Assembly (NCBI GenBank): GCA_942490705.1
Contig: CALNXY010000006.1
Coordinates: 186,001-250,000 of the forward strand
Direction of reading: 5' to 3'
From: JAGRCP01 sp942490705
Lineage (GTDB): Bacteria; Chloroflexota; Anaerolineae; Caldilineales; Caldilineaceae
DNA length: 64,000 bases
Every line of letters begins with the position of its first letter. Positions within the stretch are counted from its first letter, which is position 1. The notes under the pieces are model-generated. The model searched no databases. It was not told the origin of the DNA and saw only the letters and a list, made by a program, of their open reading frames with translations. The position numbers were made by a program, and so were the translations under genes. Shown in pieces: positions 40,813-50,104 of this stretch.

Positions 40813-41073
40813 ATGGCGCAAGAATTAGTTCTCTACCAATACAAGGTCTGCCCCTACTGCCGGCGCGTCCTGCGCTTTATGCAGCAGCATGACATCGAAA
40901 TTCCCCTGCGCGACACGCTCTTCGACCGCTCTGCCCGAGCTGAACTCATCGAGGCGGGCGGCAAGGGTCAGGTTCCGGCCCTGATGATCGACGGCCAGGT
41001 GCTTTACGAATCCAGTGACATCATTGCGTGGATGGATGAAAACCTGGTTAAGGAATCCGCCCAGGCTGCATAA
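40813..41073 (+). CDS. Glutaredoxin-like / GST N-terminal domain protein
   Basis: 86 residues with a thioredoxin fold. The redox motif CPYC lies at about residues 13-16 in YKVCPYCRRVLRFM; the cis-Pro is in GKGQVPALMIDG; YESSDIIAWMDENL is the glutathione gamma-glutamyl contact. It resembles monodomain GST-N/glutaredoxin proteins. It sits 34 bp before the glutathione reductase gene, which strongly suggests a functional pair that reduces disulfides through glutathione or a related thiol. Confidence 0.9.
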   Translation: MAQELVLYQYKVCPYCRRVLRFMQQHDIEIPLRDTLFDRSARAELIEAGGKGQVPALMIDGQVLYESSDIIAWMDENLVKESAQAA

Positions 41074-41107
41074 ACGCAAATCATCGTCACCAGCATTGGG
41101 GGAACTC

Positions 41108-42460
41108 ATGTCTCAGTACGATTACGATCTTTTTGTGATTGGCGCCGGTTCGGGCGGCGTACGCGCCAGCCGCATCGCAGCCTCGTATGGCGCACGCGTG
41201 GCGGTTGCTGAAGAACGCTATCTGGGCGGCACTTGCGTCAACGTAGGCTGCGTGCCCAAGAAGCTGCTCGTCATCGCCAGCCAATTTCGCGAGGCCTTCC
41301 AGAACGCAGCCGGCTTCGGGTGGAGCGTGGGCGAGACCCACATCGATTGGGCTGAACTGATCGACAACAAAGATCAAGAGATCAAACGGCTCAACGCAAT
41401 CTATGCCGGCATTCTAGAGCGGGCAGGCGTCGATCACTTCGAGGGTCATGCCACCATCATTGACGAACACACTGTGCAGGTCGACGACCAACTCTTTTCG
41501 ACCGAATATATGCTCATTGCTACGGGCGGTTGGCCGGTTCTGCCCGACATTCCCGGCGTCGAATATGCGGAAACCTCTAATGAGGCCCTCTCCTTCAGCG
41601 AGTTGGATCAGCGTATTGTTATCGTCGGCGGCGGTTATATCGGCTGCGAGTTTGCCGGCATCTTCAACGGCCTTGGCGTCGAGACGACTCAGATCGTGCG
41701 CAATGAACAGATCTTGATGGGTTTTGATCACGATATCCAACAGACGCTGGCCGAAGAGATGCTGGCCAAAGGCATCGACCTGCGCCGCAGCACCAACGTC
41801 ATACGGATCGACAAGATCGACGACGAATTGCAGATTGAACTAACGGACGGTACCGTGCTCCTGGCCGACCGCATCATGTTTGCCATCGGCCGCGAGCCGC
41901 TCACCGCAGGGCTCGGGCTCGAGAATGTGGGCGTCAAGCTCGATGAGCAGGGCGCCATCGTCGTCGACGACTACTCTCAGACCAGCGTCCCCAACATCTA
42001 TGCCGTGGGCGACGTGACCGACCGGGTCAACCTGACGCCGGTCGCCTTGGCCGAGGGCATGGCGCTGGCGGGGACACTCTTCAAAGGGACGCCCACTGCG
42101 CCCGACTACAGCAACATCCCGACGGCCATCTTTAGTCAGCCGAACGTCGCCACCGTGGGCCTCAGCGAGGAAGTCGCACGCGCCGAGTACGGTGACGTGG
42201 ACATCTACCGGGCCAAGTTTCGCCCCATGATCCACACGCTCAGCGGCAATGATGAGCGCACCATGATGAAGATCGTCGTCGACCCGGCAACGGATCTGGT
42301 GCTGGGTATGCATATGGTCGGCCCGGAGGCTGGCGAGATCATCCAGGGTTTCGCCGCCGCCATGAAGGCCGGCGTCACCAAAACGATTCTCGACAGCACC
42401 ACCGGCATTCATCCCACCGCGGCCGAAGAATTTGTCACCATGCGCACCAAAGCCGCTTAA
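41108..42460 (+). CDS. gor: Glutathione-disulfide reductase (pyridine nucleotide disulfide oxidoreductase)
   Basis: 450-residue flavoenzyme. FAD motif FVIGAGSGGVRASRIAA, redox-active disulfide in LGGTCVNVGCVPKK, NAD(P)H motif VIVGGGYIGCEFAGIF, the second FAD motif NIYAVGDVTDRVNLTP, and the dimer-interface His-Glu in GIHPTAAEEFVTMRTK. The last motif and the GTCVNVGC form are those of glutathione/trypanothione reductases rather than lipoamide dehydrogenases. The NADPH arginine pair is only partly kept (TQIVRNEQIL), so coenzyme choice is not certain. It pairs with the glutaredoxin-like gene upstream. Confidence 0.88.
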   Translation: MSQYDYDLFVIGAGSGGVRASRIAASYGARVAVAEERYLGGTCVNVGCVPKKLLVIASQFREAFQNAAGFGWSVGETHIDWAELIDNKDQEIKRLNAIYAGILERAGVDHFEGHATIIDEHTVQVDDQLFSTEYMLIATGGWPVLPDIPGVEYAETSNEALSFSELDQRIVIVGGGYIGCEFAGIFNGLGVETTQIVRNEQILMGFDHDIQQTLAEEMLAKGIDLRRSTNVIRIDKIDDELQIELTDGTVLLADRIMFAIGREPLTAGLGLENVGVKLDEQGAIVVDDYSQTSVPNIYAVGDVTDRVNLTPVALAEGMALAGTLFKGTPTAPDYSNIPTAIFSQPNVATVGLSEEVARAEYGDVDIYRAKFRPMIHTLSGNDERTMMKIVVDPATDLVLGMHMVGPEAGEIIQGFAAAMKAGVTKTILDSTTGIHPTAAEEFVTMRTKAA

Positions 42461-42499
42461 CCCAAAATCCGCACCCCCAAATCCGCACTCCGCAATCCA

Positions 42500-43783
42500 A
42501 TGCCCCACACCTGGATCGACACCGCCACCAACCGTCCCGTTCACGTCTCGCTGGCCGCCGGCACATTGACGCTGAGTCTCGATGAGCGGATCAACCTCTC
42601 TTTTGACGGCGAAGGGCGTATGGTCGGGGCCTGGTTTGCGGGGCTGACCTACCGGCGGGGACTCGACAATCGAATCCTGCTGAAGTGGAGCGAGCGAGCG
42701 CAGGGCGGCGTGCGGCAGCGGCGCTTTTTGGCAGAGGATGAGCGGCGTGCGGTACTGGAGCGCGTCTATCATCACGCCGATGAAGTGGCCGTGGGCCTGG
42801 CCAACAGGCGGCTGTCCCTGGGTGATACAAACGAAGGCTTTCGCCATGCAGTCGAGGCGTGGCTGGCGAACGTGCAGCGCTGGACGTGGCCCCGGCTTGA
42901 GGCTGAAGCCGCACGCTTTGCCCAGGTCTACAAGCCGGTCTCGATCATGCCGCCCGACCAGTATCTGGCCCTGGTGCTACAGGCCACCGAAGGCTGTTCG
43001 TACAACGAATGCTCCTTTTGCACCTTCTATCGCGACCGTCCCTTCCGTATCCAAAGTCCGGAATCTTTTTCCCTGCATCTCGATCAGGTTGACGGGCTAG
43101 TGGGGCGAGGCGAGACGGTGCGACAGTCTATCTTTCTGGCCGATGCGAACGCGGTTATCATGCCCCAGGCGCGGCTGCTGCCGCTGCTCGACATCGTCAA
43201 CGAGCGCTACCCCATCTTGCCCGCGACGGCTACACCCGCAGAGCAAACAACGTGGCGGGCCGACCATGCCTGGCAGCTCAACGGCATCTACGCCTTTGTC
43301 AGCGCGCCCGATGCCCTGCGTAAGACGCCGGACGACTTTGCCGCCATGCGCATGCGCAACGTGCGCCGTCTCTACGTGGGTCTGGAAACGGGCCATGATC
43401 CCTTGCGCCGCTTTCTGCGCAAGCAGGGTGACGCCGCCGAGGTGTTAACTGCAGTGGAGACCATGAAGGCCGGCGGTCTGGATCTGGGCATCATCTTCAT
43501 GATTGGCGTAGGCGGCGAGCAGTACCGCGAGCGTCACTTCCACGAGACAGTCGAGTTGATCGCACGTATGCCGCTCGGCGCCGGCGACCTGGTCTACCTG
43601 TCACCCTTTGTCCCCGGGGCCGACTCGCCTTACCTTACCGATGCGACCGCAGCCGGCTTGACCGCGCTGGATGATGCCGGCTTGCAGCGCGAGGAGGCCC
43701 GCTTCCGCACGGCGCTGCGTGCGGCGCTACACGGACGCGGCGTGCGCGTCTCACGCTATGATATCCGTGAATTCCTCTACTGA
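42500..43783 (+). CDS. Radical SAM protein
   Basis: 427 residues. The [4Fe-4S] motif is C-x4-C-x2-C in ATEGCSYNECSFCTFYRD (about residue 167), a variation on the standard C-x3-C-x2-C, which shows it belongs to an uncommon subgroup. A TIM-barrel follows with SIFLADANAVIM, RRLYVGLETGHDPLRRFLRK (the HemN-like GxE segment) and GIIFMIGVGG. The N-terminal 160 residues form an extra domain of unknown role. No clear ribosome site is visible before the ATG. Neighbours do not indicate a substrate. Confidence 0.85.
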   Translation: MPHTWIDTATNRPVHVSLAAGTLTLSLDERINLSFDGEGRMVGAWFAGLTYRRGLDNRILLKWSERAQGGVRQRRFLAEDERRAVLERVYHHADEVAVGLANRRLSLGDTNEGFRHAVEAWLANVQRWTWPRLEAEAARFAQVYKPVSIMPPDQYLALVLQATEGCSYNECSFCTFYRDRPFRIQSPESFSLHLDQVDGLVGRGETVRQSIFLADANAVIMPQARLLPLLDIVNERYPILPATATPAEQTTWRADHAWQLNGIYAFVSAPDALRKTPDDFAAMRMRNVRRLYVGLETGHDPLRRFLRKQGDAAEVLTAVETMKAGGLDLGIIFMIGVGGEQYRERHFHETVELIARMPLGAGDLVYLSPFVPGADSPYLTDATAAGLTALDDAGLQREEARFRTALRAALHGRGVRVSRYDIREFLY

Positions 43784-43840
43784 TACGCCCCCCTTCCACG
43801 CAGCCCAAGCTGAGTGCAATCAAGCGCAGCAAAATTCGGT

Positions 43841-43936
43841 GCTTCCGGATCTCAGGAGGGTTGACATGTCATCTCCAAGCTAGCGCCGGTTGAGCTTGTC
43901 GAAACCAAGCGGGTCAGCCCCCTGAGATCCGGAAGC
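43841..43936. repeat. 20-bp inverted arms enclosing dispersed repeat copy B
   Basis: Left arm at 43841-43860 (GCTTCCGGATCTCAGGAGGG) and right arm at 43917-43936 pair over 19 of 20 positions. Between them lies TAGCGCCGGTTGAGCTTG fused to TCGAAACCAAGCGGGTCAGC (43881-43919), the same sequence as at 37798 without its insert. No gene lies in 43784-44179 apart from this element. Confidence 0.75.
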
Positions 43937-44064
43937 GCCTCAAGATCAAATCCGCCAGATCGTACAAGACTCACTCCCGCTCCATCCGCCTGAATCAGCC
44001 GGATCCGCGCCAACCCGCGGCCCATTGTCGTTCAGGCAGATTCCAGACTTGTGCCCAAAACTGT

Positions 44065-44094
44065 TTGTCTATTCTTGACCCTCTCCGCTAGAAT
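44065..44094 (+). promoter_or_regulatory. Promoter of the small acidic protein gene
   Basis: TTGTCT (44065-44070), 18-bp spacer, TAGAAT (44089-44094); leader of about 80 nt. Confidence 0.5.
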
Positions 44095-44179
44095 GAAGCG
44101 TCAGCGTCCGGAACAGTGCCGGGCGTCTTTTACGTCTCTTACTTGCCGTCGCTTGTGCCAAATCAGCGAGGAAATCAAT

Positions 44180-44416
44180 ATGATAACGCTCTACAACACC
44201 GCCACGGATGAACTTCTAGGCGAAATCACGGAAGCCGAGCTTGCTTTCCTGATGGATCATTTTGAGGAGGAATCGCTGGAGGACCGTGACTATTATATCA
44301 ATACGGTCACGCTCGACATGCTGGAAGCGCAAGGTGCGGACGCAGCATTGCTCACAATCCTCAGAAATGGGATGAATGAGAACGGCGAGCTGGAATTCCG
44401 CTGGTCGCGCGCCTAG
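44180..44416 (+). CDS. Small acidic conserved hypothetical protein
   Basis: 78 residues, strongly acidic, no membrane segment: it begins MITLYNTATDELLGEITEAE and has helical middle DHFEEESLEDRDYYIN. GAGGAAA lies 6 nt before the ATG. The layout (two beta strands, acidic helices, a final strand ELEFRWSRA) suggests a compact folded protein. I do not recognise a characterised family. It has its own promoter and stands alone between the radical SAM gene and the glycosyltransferases. Confidence 0.75.
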   Translation: MITLYNTATDELLGEITEAELAFLMDHFEEESLEDRDYYINTVTLDMLEAQGADAALLTILRNGMNENGELEFRWSRA

Positions 44417-44536
44417 TGCCCTGGCGGATCAACGCCGTGGCGCCAATCCGGCCCGTCACCCTCGGTGCAGTCGGTGTCGCTTCGACTGGGGTTGAGACCG
44501 GTGTGACGCCGTCAGCAGTAACCCGGCGAGACGAGC

Positions 44537-46717
44537 ATGGTTGATCGATTGCAGGCCCTGTACAAACGCCATCACGGCTTCGTGTTGGTCTTCATACTCT
44601 TTGTGGCCTTCCGCTTGATGGCGCTGGTTTTGCTCCAGCCCGACACAAGCCTGACTGATTACAGCTACTATTTTGCTTGGGGCGAGCTCACGGCCATGGG
44701 CTACGAGCCTTTCGTCGACCTGTGGGCGACCTATCCGCCCCTTTTCCCGGCTTTGATGCTACCGGCCTTTGAGCTTGCCGGCCGCATCCCGCCCTGGGTA
44801 GATCCCCACTTCTTTTTTGGCCTCATCTTTGGCCTCTGGCTACTCGTCTTTGAAAGCGCCAACCTGATCCTAATCTACCGGCTCGCCGGTCGACTCGGCC
44901 AACGCACGCCCACTGCTGAATCCCGACTCCCCAATCCGCAGCCCGCAATCGTTTCAGCGGTTTTCTACGCGCTTCTCTTCACGCCGTTTTACACGTTCCA
45001 GGGCTGGTTTGAGCCCATGCCGCTCTTCTTTTTGCTTCTGGGGCTCGACCTCCTGCTTGTACCACGCTCCTGGGGCTGGACGGGCAGTGCGGTAGCCGCG
45101 GCGCTGGGCACGCTGGTCAAGCTGGCGCCGGCGCTGCTAGTGCCCGTGGCCATCCGCTGGCTGGGGGCCAAGCTAAGCTGGCGCGCGGCGCGCGATGAGT
45201 GGTTTGATCGCAATTCCCCAGGCAACTTGCTGCGCCCAGCGCTCTATACGCTGATCTTCTTCGGCGTCACCATCGGCCTGGGTCTGTGGCTGGCCCACGG
45301 CAACGCTGAGCTAGCCGTTAGCAGCTTTCGTATCAATGCCATCCGCTCGCCCTGGCAGAGCGTCTGGGCGTTGATTGACGGCTACTATGGGTATGGCCTG
45401 GTGCCTGTCGACATGCGCAACATGATCGGCCTGGAGACGAACCAGTGGCAAAGCCGCATCCCGTGGGGTTGGGTGACGCTGGCCTTTCTCGCCCTTTATC
45501 TCTGGCTCTACACGCGCGGCTATGACTGGACGCACGTACGCACCCCGATTGCCTTTACGGGCATCAGCGTTATCTGGCTCTTTCTCTACAGCAAGGGATG
45601 GAGCCCGCAGTTTCTGCTCTGGATCCTGGCCTTTGTTGTGTTGCTGACGCCCAATCTTTTTGGCGTCAGCATGGCCGTCGCCTTGAGCCTCATCAACGTA
45701 ATCGAATCATTTGTCTTTCTCATCATCCTGCCGCAAGAGCAGTGGATCCTGGCTGCGACAGTCATCCTGCGCACGGTGCTGCTGATCCTGCTCGGGAGCG
45801 AATTTCTAAGCCAGATCTGGCCCACCGCGTCGGTCGGGCAGCGACTGGGCCGCGCCAGCCGCAATCTGGCCTGGGTTGCGCTGTTGATTGGCGTAGTAGG
45901 CGCCATACTTGCAACGCCGCGCGCAGCCCAAGCCTACCAGGATCGCCGCCTTGCCGAGCACCCCTGTCAAGCTGCCATCGAATTCCTCATGGAAGAAGCT
46001 GGCAATAAGCCAGACAGACTCCTGACGGAATCGCTCACCGTCTGGCAGGATTTCTATCCCTGGTTGCGCCAAGAGTACACGTTGCGCGTAATCGATACCT
46101 ATAGCCCGATTGACGAACCGCCGGCTGTCGTGCTCGCACGTACGCTGGATGAGGAGCTGAGCGAGGGCAATGAAGTCTGGTGGGTGTCCAATGCCGGCGA
46201 GGGTCTGGCCGAGGCAAGCTACTTCACGCGTCCCGATGTGCAAATCTTCGATCAACAGACCCTGGGCGACTGTACCGTCAGCAAATTGGTCCGCATCGAA
46301 CCGGAAACAACCATAGCCACGGCCCAAGTCGATGGCGGTCCGATCCGGTTGCTCGACGCGCGGGCGCAGCCGACCGCAGCAAGCGACGCGGTCGAACTTG
46401 TGCTCTACTGGCAGGCGGATGGCCCCGTCAACAGCAGCTACACGGTCTTCACCCAACTGTTTGATGCCCAGGGCGCGATGATTGCGCAGCAGGACAATCT
46501 GCCCGTGCGCGGCTTGGCCCCCACCGATACCTGGACGCCTGGCGTCATCATCCGTGACCCGTATCGCCTGACGGCCGCAGACCTCGGTTCCGCTTGGGGC
46601 GAGCGTGAAACCATCCAATTGCACATCGGGTTGTATAATGAAGCGGGACGTCAAATGCTGACGTTGGCCGGCGGATCGACGGCTGACCATTTGACCATTC
46701 TGGTAGAGTCCCCCTAG
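44537..46717 (+). CDS. Polytopic GT-C type glycosyltransferase-like protein with C-terminal beta domain
   Basis: 726 residues. About eleven membrane helices (to residue 470) follow a first loop YYFAWGELTAMGYEPFVDLWATYPPLFP, where DLWATYPP resembles the acceptor-binding loop of GT87/DUF2029 mannosyltransferase-like proteins. A region of about 130 residues is then followed by a beta-sandwich (about 590-715) with VELVLYWQADGPVNSSYTVF and THIGLY-like strands, matching the end of the next protein. It likely transfers sugars from lipid-linked donors on the outer face. It starts 120 bp after the small acidic gene and is 15 bp from the next glycosyltransferase. Confidence 0.75.
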   Translation: MVDRLQALYKRHHGFVLVFILFVAFRLMALVLLQPDTSLTDYSYYFAWGELTAMGYEPFVDLWATYPPLFPALMLPAFELAGRIPPWVDPHFFFGLIFGLWLLVFESANLILIYRLAGRLGQRTPTAESRLPNPQPAIVSAVFYALLFTPFYTFQGWFEPMPLFFLLLGLDLLLVPRSWGWTGSAVAAALGTLVKLAPALLVPVAIRWLGAKLSWRAARDEWFDRNSPGNLLRPALYTLIFFGVTIGLGLWLAHGNAELAVSSFRINAIRSPWQSVWALIDGYYGYGLVPVDMRNMIGLETNQWQSRIPWGWVTLAFLALYLWLYTRGYDWTHVRTPIAFTGISVIWLFLYSKGWSPQFLLWILAFVVLLTPNLFGVSMAVALSLINVIESFVFLIILPQEQWILAATVILRTVLLILLGSEFLSQIWPTASVGQRLGRASRNLAWVALLIGVVGAILATPRAAQAYQDRRLAEHPCQAAIEFLMEEAGNKPDRLLTESLTVWQDFYPWLRQEYTLRVIDTYSPIDEPPAVVLARTLDEELSEGNEVWWVSNAGEGLAEASYFTRPDVQIFDQQTLGDCTVSKLVRIEPETTIATAQVDGGPIRLLDARAQPTAASDAVELVLYWQADGPVNSSYTVFTQLFDAQGAMIAQQDNLPVRGLAPTDTWTPGVIIRDPYRLTAADLGSAWGERETIQLHIGLYNEAGRQMLTLAGGSTADHLTILVESP

Positions 46718-46732
46718 GATTTCATTTCAGCC

Positions 46733-49114
46733 ATGACACATACGCCCGCGGCGCGCGGCGCCATCGAACCGAATGACCGCAGCATTGCCTTCCTGATCTT
46801 TGGCTTTCTCCTGGCGTGGTATCTCTTCACCTACACGGGCGTGATCCAGAGCAGCGACGGTCTGGCTATGTTCGCCACCGTCGAAAGCATGGTCCGCTAC
46901 GGCGGCATCGACAGCAATCAATTGTTGTGGATGGATTTGCAGCAGGGTTCCTATGGCGTTGACGGCTCTCTCTATAGCCGCAAAGGCGTGGGCATGCCCT
47001 TGCTGGCTTTTCCGCTGGTCTGGCTGGCCAAACAGTGGTCTATCGTCGGCCTGGTGCAGGCTGCACTCCTGCTCAATCCGTTGCTCACAGCGTGGACTGG
47101 CGGTCTTCTTTACCGTACGGGGCGTCGCCTGGCTTGGCGACGCACGACGGCCATTGCCGTCGCCCTCATTTTTGGCTTGGCCACCATGGCCTGGCCCTAT
47201 ACCCAGACCTTCTTCAGCGATCCTGTCTGTGCGTTTGGCCTCTTTGCTGCGGCCTATGGGCTCTTGGCCTACAGCCAGACCGGCCTCAAGCGCTATCTGC
47301 TCAGCGCCGGCCTGGCCTGGGCCATCGCTTACCTGGCCCGCACGGTTAACCTGCTCACGTTGCCGGTCTATCTGGCCGGGCTCATCATGGTGTTGCACAA
47401 CCAGGCATTGCGCCGGGGACAGCACTTTGCGCTATCAGGCGCCGGCCTGCGTTATGCGTTCGCCAGCTACTGGCGGCCGGTTACCAGCTTCATGATTCCG
47501 GTTGTGGGGGCGGGTCTGCTCTCACTCTACTGGAACTGGACGCGCTACGGCCACATCTTTGAGACAGGCTATGCTGAAAGCGAGCGCTTTGACGCTATCT
47601 GGTGGTTCGGCATCTTTGGTCAACTCTTCTCACCAGGGCGCGGTCTCTTCTGGTACAACCCGATTCTGCTGCTGGCCATTCCCGGAGCGATCTGGTTTTG
47701 GCGCAACCAGCGGCGCATTTTTTGGGTTACCAGTGCGCTTGTTGCCATCTATGTGCTCACCTACGGCAAGTGGTACATGTGGCATGGCGGTTTCAGTTGG
47801 GGTCCGCGCTTTCTTGTGCCCATGCTCCCCTTCCTCAGCCTTTTAGTCGGACCAATTTGGGATTTTCTCATCGCAGAGAAGCGCTGGGGTCTGGCTGGAC
47901 GGATCGGGGTCGGTCTGTTGCTGGCGCTTTCGATTGCGATCCAATGGCTGGGCATGCTCGTGCCCTTTTCGCTGGTTCAGGAAGAGCTGGCGGCAGCGGT
48001 CCAGCCCCTCTTTGCGTCAGAAACCTTTACGCAATGGGCTTACTCGCCATTGGTTCGCCAGTGGAGCTATTTGACGCCGGAGAACATCCATTTGGCCTGG
48101 TGGCAAGCCGGGATGCAGAGCGGCGGCGTCAACTGGCTGGCCCTGCTCATGCCTCTCTCGGCCGTAGTCGTCGGCCTGGTGGTGCTGATGCGCCAATTAC
48201 GCCTGCGCGATGCGGCCGATGTGGCCAATACGCCAGGCAACTGGATCTACGGCGGCGCACTCTTTATCATTGCGTTGGCAATCCTCACCTACTACTTACC
48301 CTTCCTGAGCAGTGCTGATCTACGCGCCATGGCCGGTCGAATCGAGGGCGACGAAGAGGCCAGTGATGCCATTCTTTTCCTCCAGCCCGAGCAAACCCAG
48401 CAATTTGCGAACGCCTATCATGGCAACCTCGCCACGTATGGCCTCTTTCCTGTTGGCGAACTCAACCCGGGCGACAAAGAATGGCTAAATCACTGGCGGC
48501 AAGATGAGACGCGCCTCTGGGTCGTTCCCGACTATACGCCGCCCGAGCAGTCAGGATGGGAGCGGGCGTTGCGCAGTGAAGAGTACCTGCTCAGCGAGGG
48601 GCGCCCGCTGGGTGACGGGGGCGGCCGCATGGCGTTCTATGCGATGGGCGAAGCGTATGACATGCAGCGTACCGGCATTGCAACAATCTTTGGAGATCCG
48701 GATGCAGGCGTGCCCGTCACGTCTGAAAACAGCTGGATTCAGCTGGATTCAACCGCAGTAACCAGCCAAGTCAGCGCTGGCGGTGAGCTGCTGCTCACCC
48801 TTTTCTGGCGCAGCCTCCAGCCCGTCAACGATGACTACCATGTCTTTGTCCATCTATTGAATCAGAGCAACGAAAAGATTGCCCAGCGTGACGGTCAGCC
48901 CGTTCAGTGGATGCGGCCGACCAGCACCTGGCAAGCCGGCGAGCAAATTGTTGATCATTACGGTATGCGCCTACCAGATGACCTGCCTCCCGGAAGATAC
49001 CGCGTGGATGTGGGTCTGTACGATCCTGTCAGCGGCCAGCGCTTGCCGATCAGCGCCGGGCCCCAGGATTATGCGATTGAAGTCGGGCCAATCGAGGTCC
49101 TCGCAGCCCGCTAA
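46733..49114 (+). CDS. Second polytopic glycosyltransferase-like protein with C-terminal beta domain
   Basis: 793 residues. Around twelve membrane helices start at FLIFGFLLAWYLFTYTG; the first external loop IQSSDGLAMFATVESM contains the acidic residues expected in GT-C enzymes, and LYSRKGVGMPLLAFPLVW is the second loop. After the last helix (about 510) there is a mixed segment, then a beta-sandwich (about 680-785) with LLLTLFWRSLQPVNDDYHVF and VDVGLYDPVSGQRLPI, clearly similar to that of the preceding protein. The two are adjacent and likely products of duplication with divergence. Polymer or protein acceptor unknown. Confidence 0.75.
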   Translation: MTHTPAARGAIEPNDRSIAFLIFGFLLAWYLFTYTGVIQSSDGLAMFATVESMVRYGGIDSNQLLWMDLQQGSYGVDGSLYSRKGVGMPLLAFPLVWLAKQWSIVGLVQAALLLNPLLTAWTGGLLYRTGRRLAWRRTTAIAVALIFGLATMAWPYTQTFFSDPVCAFGLFAAAYGLLAYSQTGLKRYLLSAGLAWAIAYLARTVNLLTLPVYLAGLIMVLHNQALRRGQHFALSGAGLRYAFASYWRPVTSFMIPVVGAGLLSLYWNWTRYGHIFETGYAESERFDAIWWFGIFGQLFSPGRGLFWYNPILLLAIPGAIWFWRNQRRIFWVTSALVAIYVLTYGKWYMWHGGFSWGPRFLVPMLPFLSLLVGPIWDFLIAEKRWGLAGRIGVGLLLALSIAIQWLGMLVPFSLVQEELAAAVQPLFASETFTQWAYSPLVRQWSYLTPENIHLAWWQAGMQSGGVNWLALLMPLSAVVVGLVVLMRQLRLRDAADVANTPGNWIYGGALFIIALAILTYYLPFLSSADLRAMAGRIEGDEEASDAILFLQPEQTQQFANAYHGNLATYGLFPVGELNPGDKEWLNHWRQDETRLWVVPDYTPPEQSGWERALRSEEYLLSEGRPLGDGGGRMAFYAMGEAYDMQRTGIATIFGDPDAGVPVTSENSWIQLDSTAVTSQVSAGGELLLTLFWRSLQPVNDDYHVFVHLLNQSNEKIAQRDGQPVQWMRPTSTWQAGEQIVDHYGMRLPDDLPPGRYRVDVGLYDPVSGQRLPISAGPQDYAIEVGPIEVLAAR

Positions 49115-49216
49115 TCTGGCGTTGCGTGCGTAAATCGCCAAGCGGCAACAGAAGATACCCAGAGTAAGGCTGTACCAGCCGCTGCGAATTTGATGTCATT
49201 ATGCAGGAGCAAATTC

Positions 49217-50071
49217 TTGAACGCCATTGACTATAGACAGATGCTATCAGCCTTATACCGCCAGCCCGTCAGCAGGAAGCGGCGACGGACGCTGTCTGTC
49301 ATGTTGCCTCTACTGCTGAGTATGGCGCTGACCCTCGCCGGCTGTGGCCGCAGTGAGCCTCCGCCAGCCGAGACCGCGCCCTCCGGCGACGTTCCCGCAT
49401 CCCCCACCGATGTAACGGTCGAAGAGCCGGCGGCGGATGCTGACGCACCCAACACGCAAATGCCGGTCATCACCTTGGAGGCGGCGGAGCCTTTCTCGGC
49501 TATGGATACGCCGGCGCCCAATGCTGCCGCGTTACCAACAGATGATGATGACGGAGCCTTTGCACCGTTAGAAGTGACAGAAAGCGGCGACTGCCCCGTC
49601 GAATCCGATCTGGACCTGGCAGGCTACCCTGCGGTGGAAACCGACATGGGCTGTGCCACAAGCGAAGCCGTTTTCGACTCGATTGGTTTTAACGAATTTG
49701 GTGATGGACCCGATTTTGATCGTTTCATGCTTTGGTTCAGCATGGAAAACACCATCTATGTCCTTTTGCCAAACGGGGATTGGGAAACGTACCCTGACAC
49801 CTGGGATGAGAGTCAACCGGAGTTCAGCTGTAACCCGTACGGCGGGGAGCCCCAATCGCCGCCGCTACCCCGTCGTGGCTTCAACAAGGTTTGGTGCGAG
49901 CATGCAGAGATTCAGATGGTTATGGGTCCTGTCCCGCGCGAAGAGCGCCTCTGCCAGCACGCGGTCCTCCAACCGTTTGAACAGGGCCGCGTTTTGGCCT
50001 GCTTTGAGGACGCCACCGTGCGCTATTTTCAGATTCGGGACAATGGGAGTTGGACGTTAGATGTACAGTAG
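49217..50071 (+). CDS. Secreted lipoprotein, Pro/Ala/Asp-rich linker
   Basis: 284 residues. A TTG at 49217 has AGGAG 7 nt upstream, better than the alternatives. After a positively charged start (RKRRRT) the signal helix ends in lipobox LAGC (about residue 35), followed by 80 residues rich in Pro, Ala, Glu and Asp. The folded C-terminal domain (about 125-284) has six cysteines, probably disulfide-bonded. It begins CPVESDLDLAGYPAVETDMGC and is unlike any family I know. Likely anchored on the outer membrane face. It lies between the glycosyltransferases and rsmD. Confidence 0.7.
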   Translation: MNAIDYRQMLSALYRQPVSRKRRRTLSVMLPLLLSMALTLAGCGRSEPPPAETAPSGDVPASPTDVTVEEPAADADAPNTQMPVITLEAAEPFSAMDTPAPNAAALPTDDDDGAFAPLEVTESGDCPVESDLDLAGYPAVETDMGCATSEAVFDSIGFNEFGDGPDFDRFMLWFSMENTIYVLLPNGDWETYPDTWDESQPEFSCNPYGGEPQSPPLPRRGFNKVWCEHAEIQMVMGPVPREERLCQHAVLQPFEQGRVLACFEDATVRYFQIRDNGSWTLDVQ

Positions 50072-50104
50072 CAGAACGAGACGCTCTGCCGGAAGCGAGT
50101 GGCC

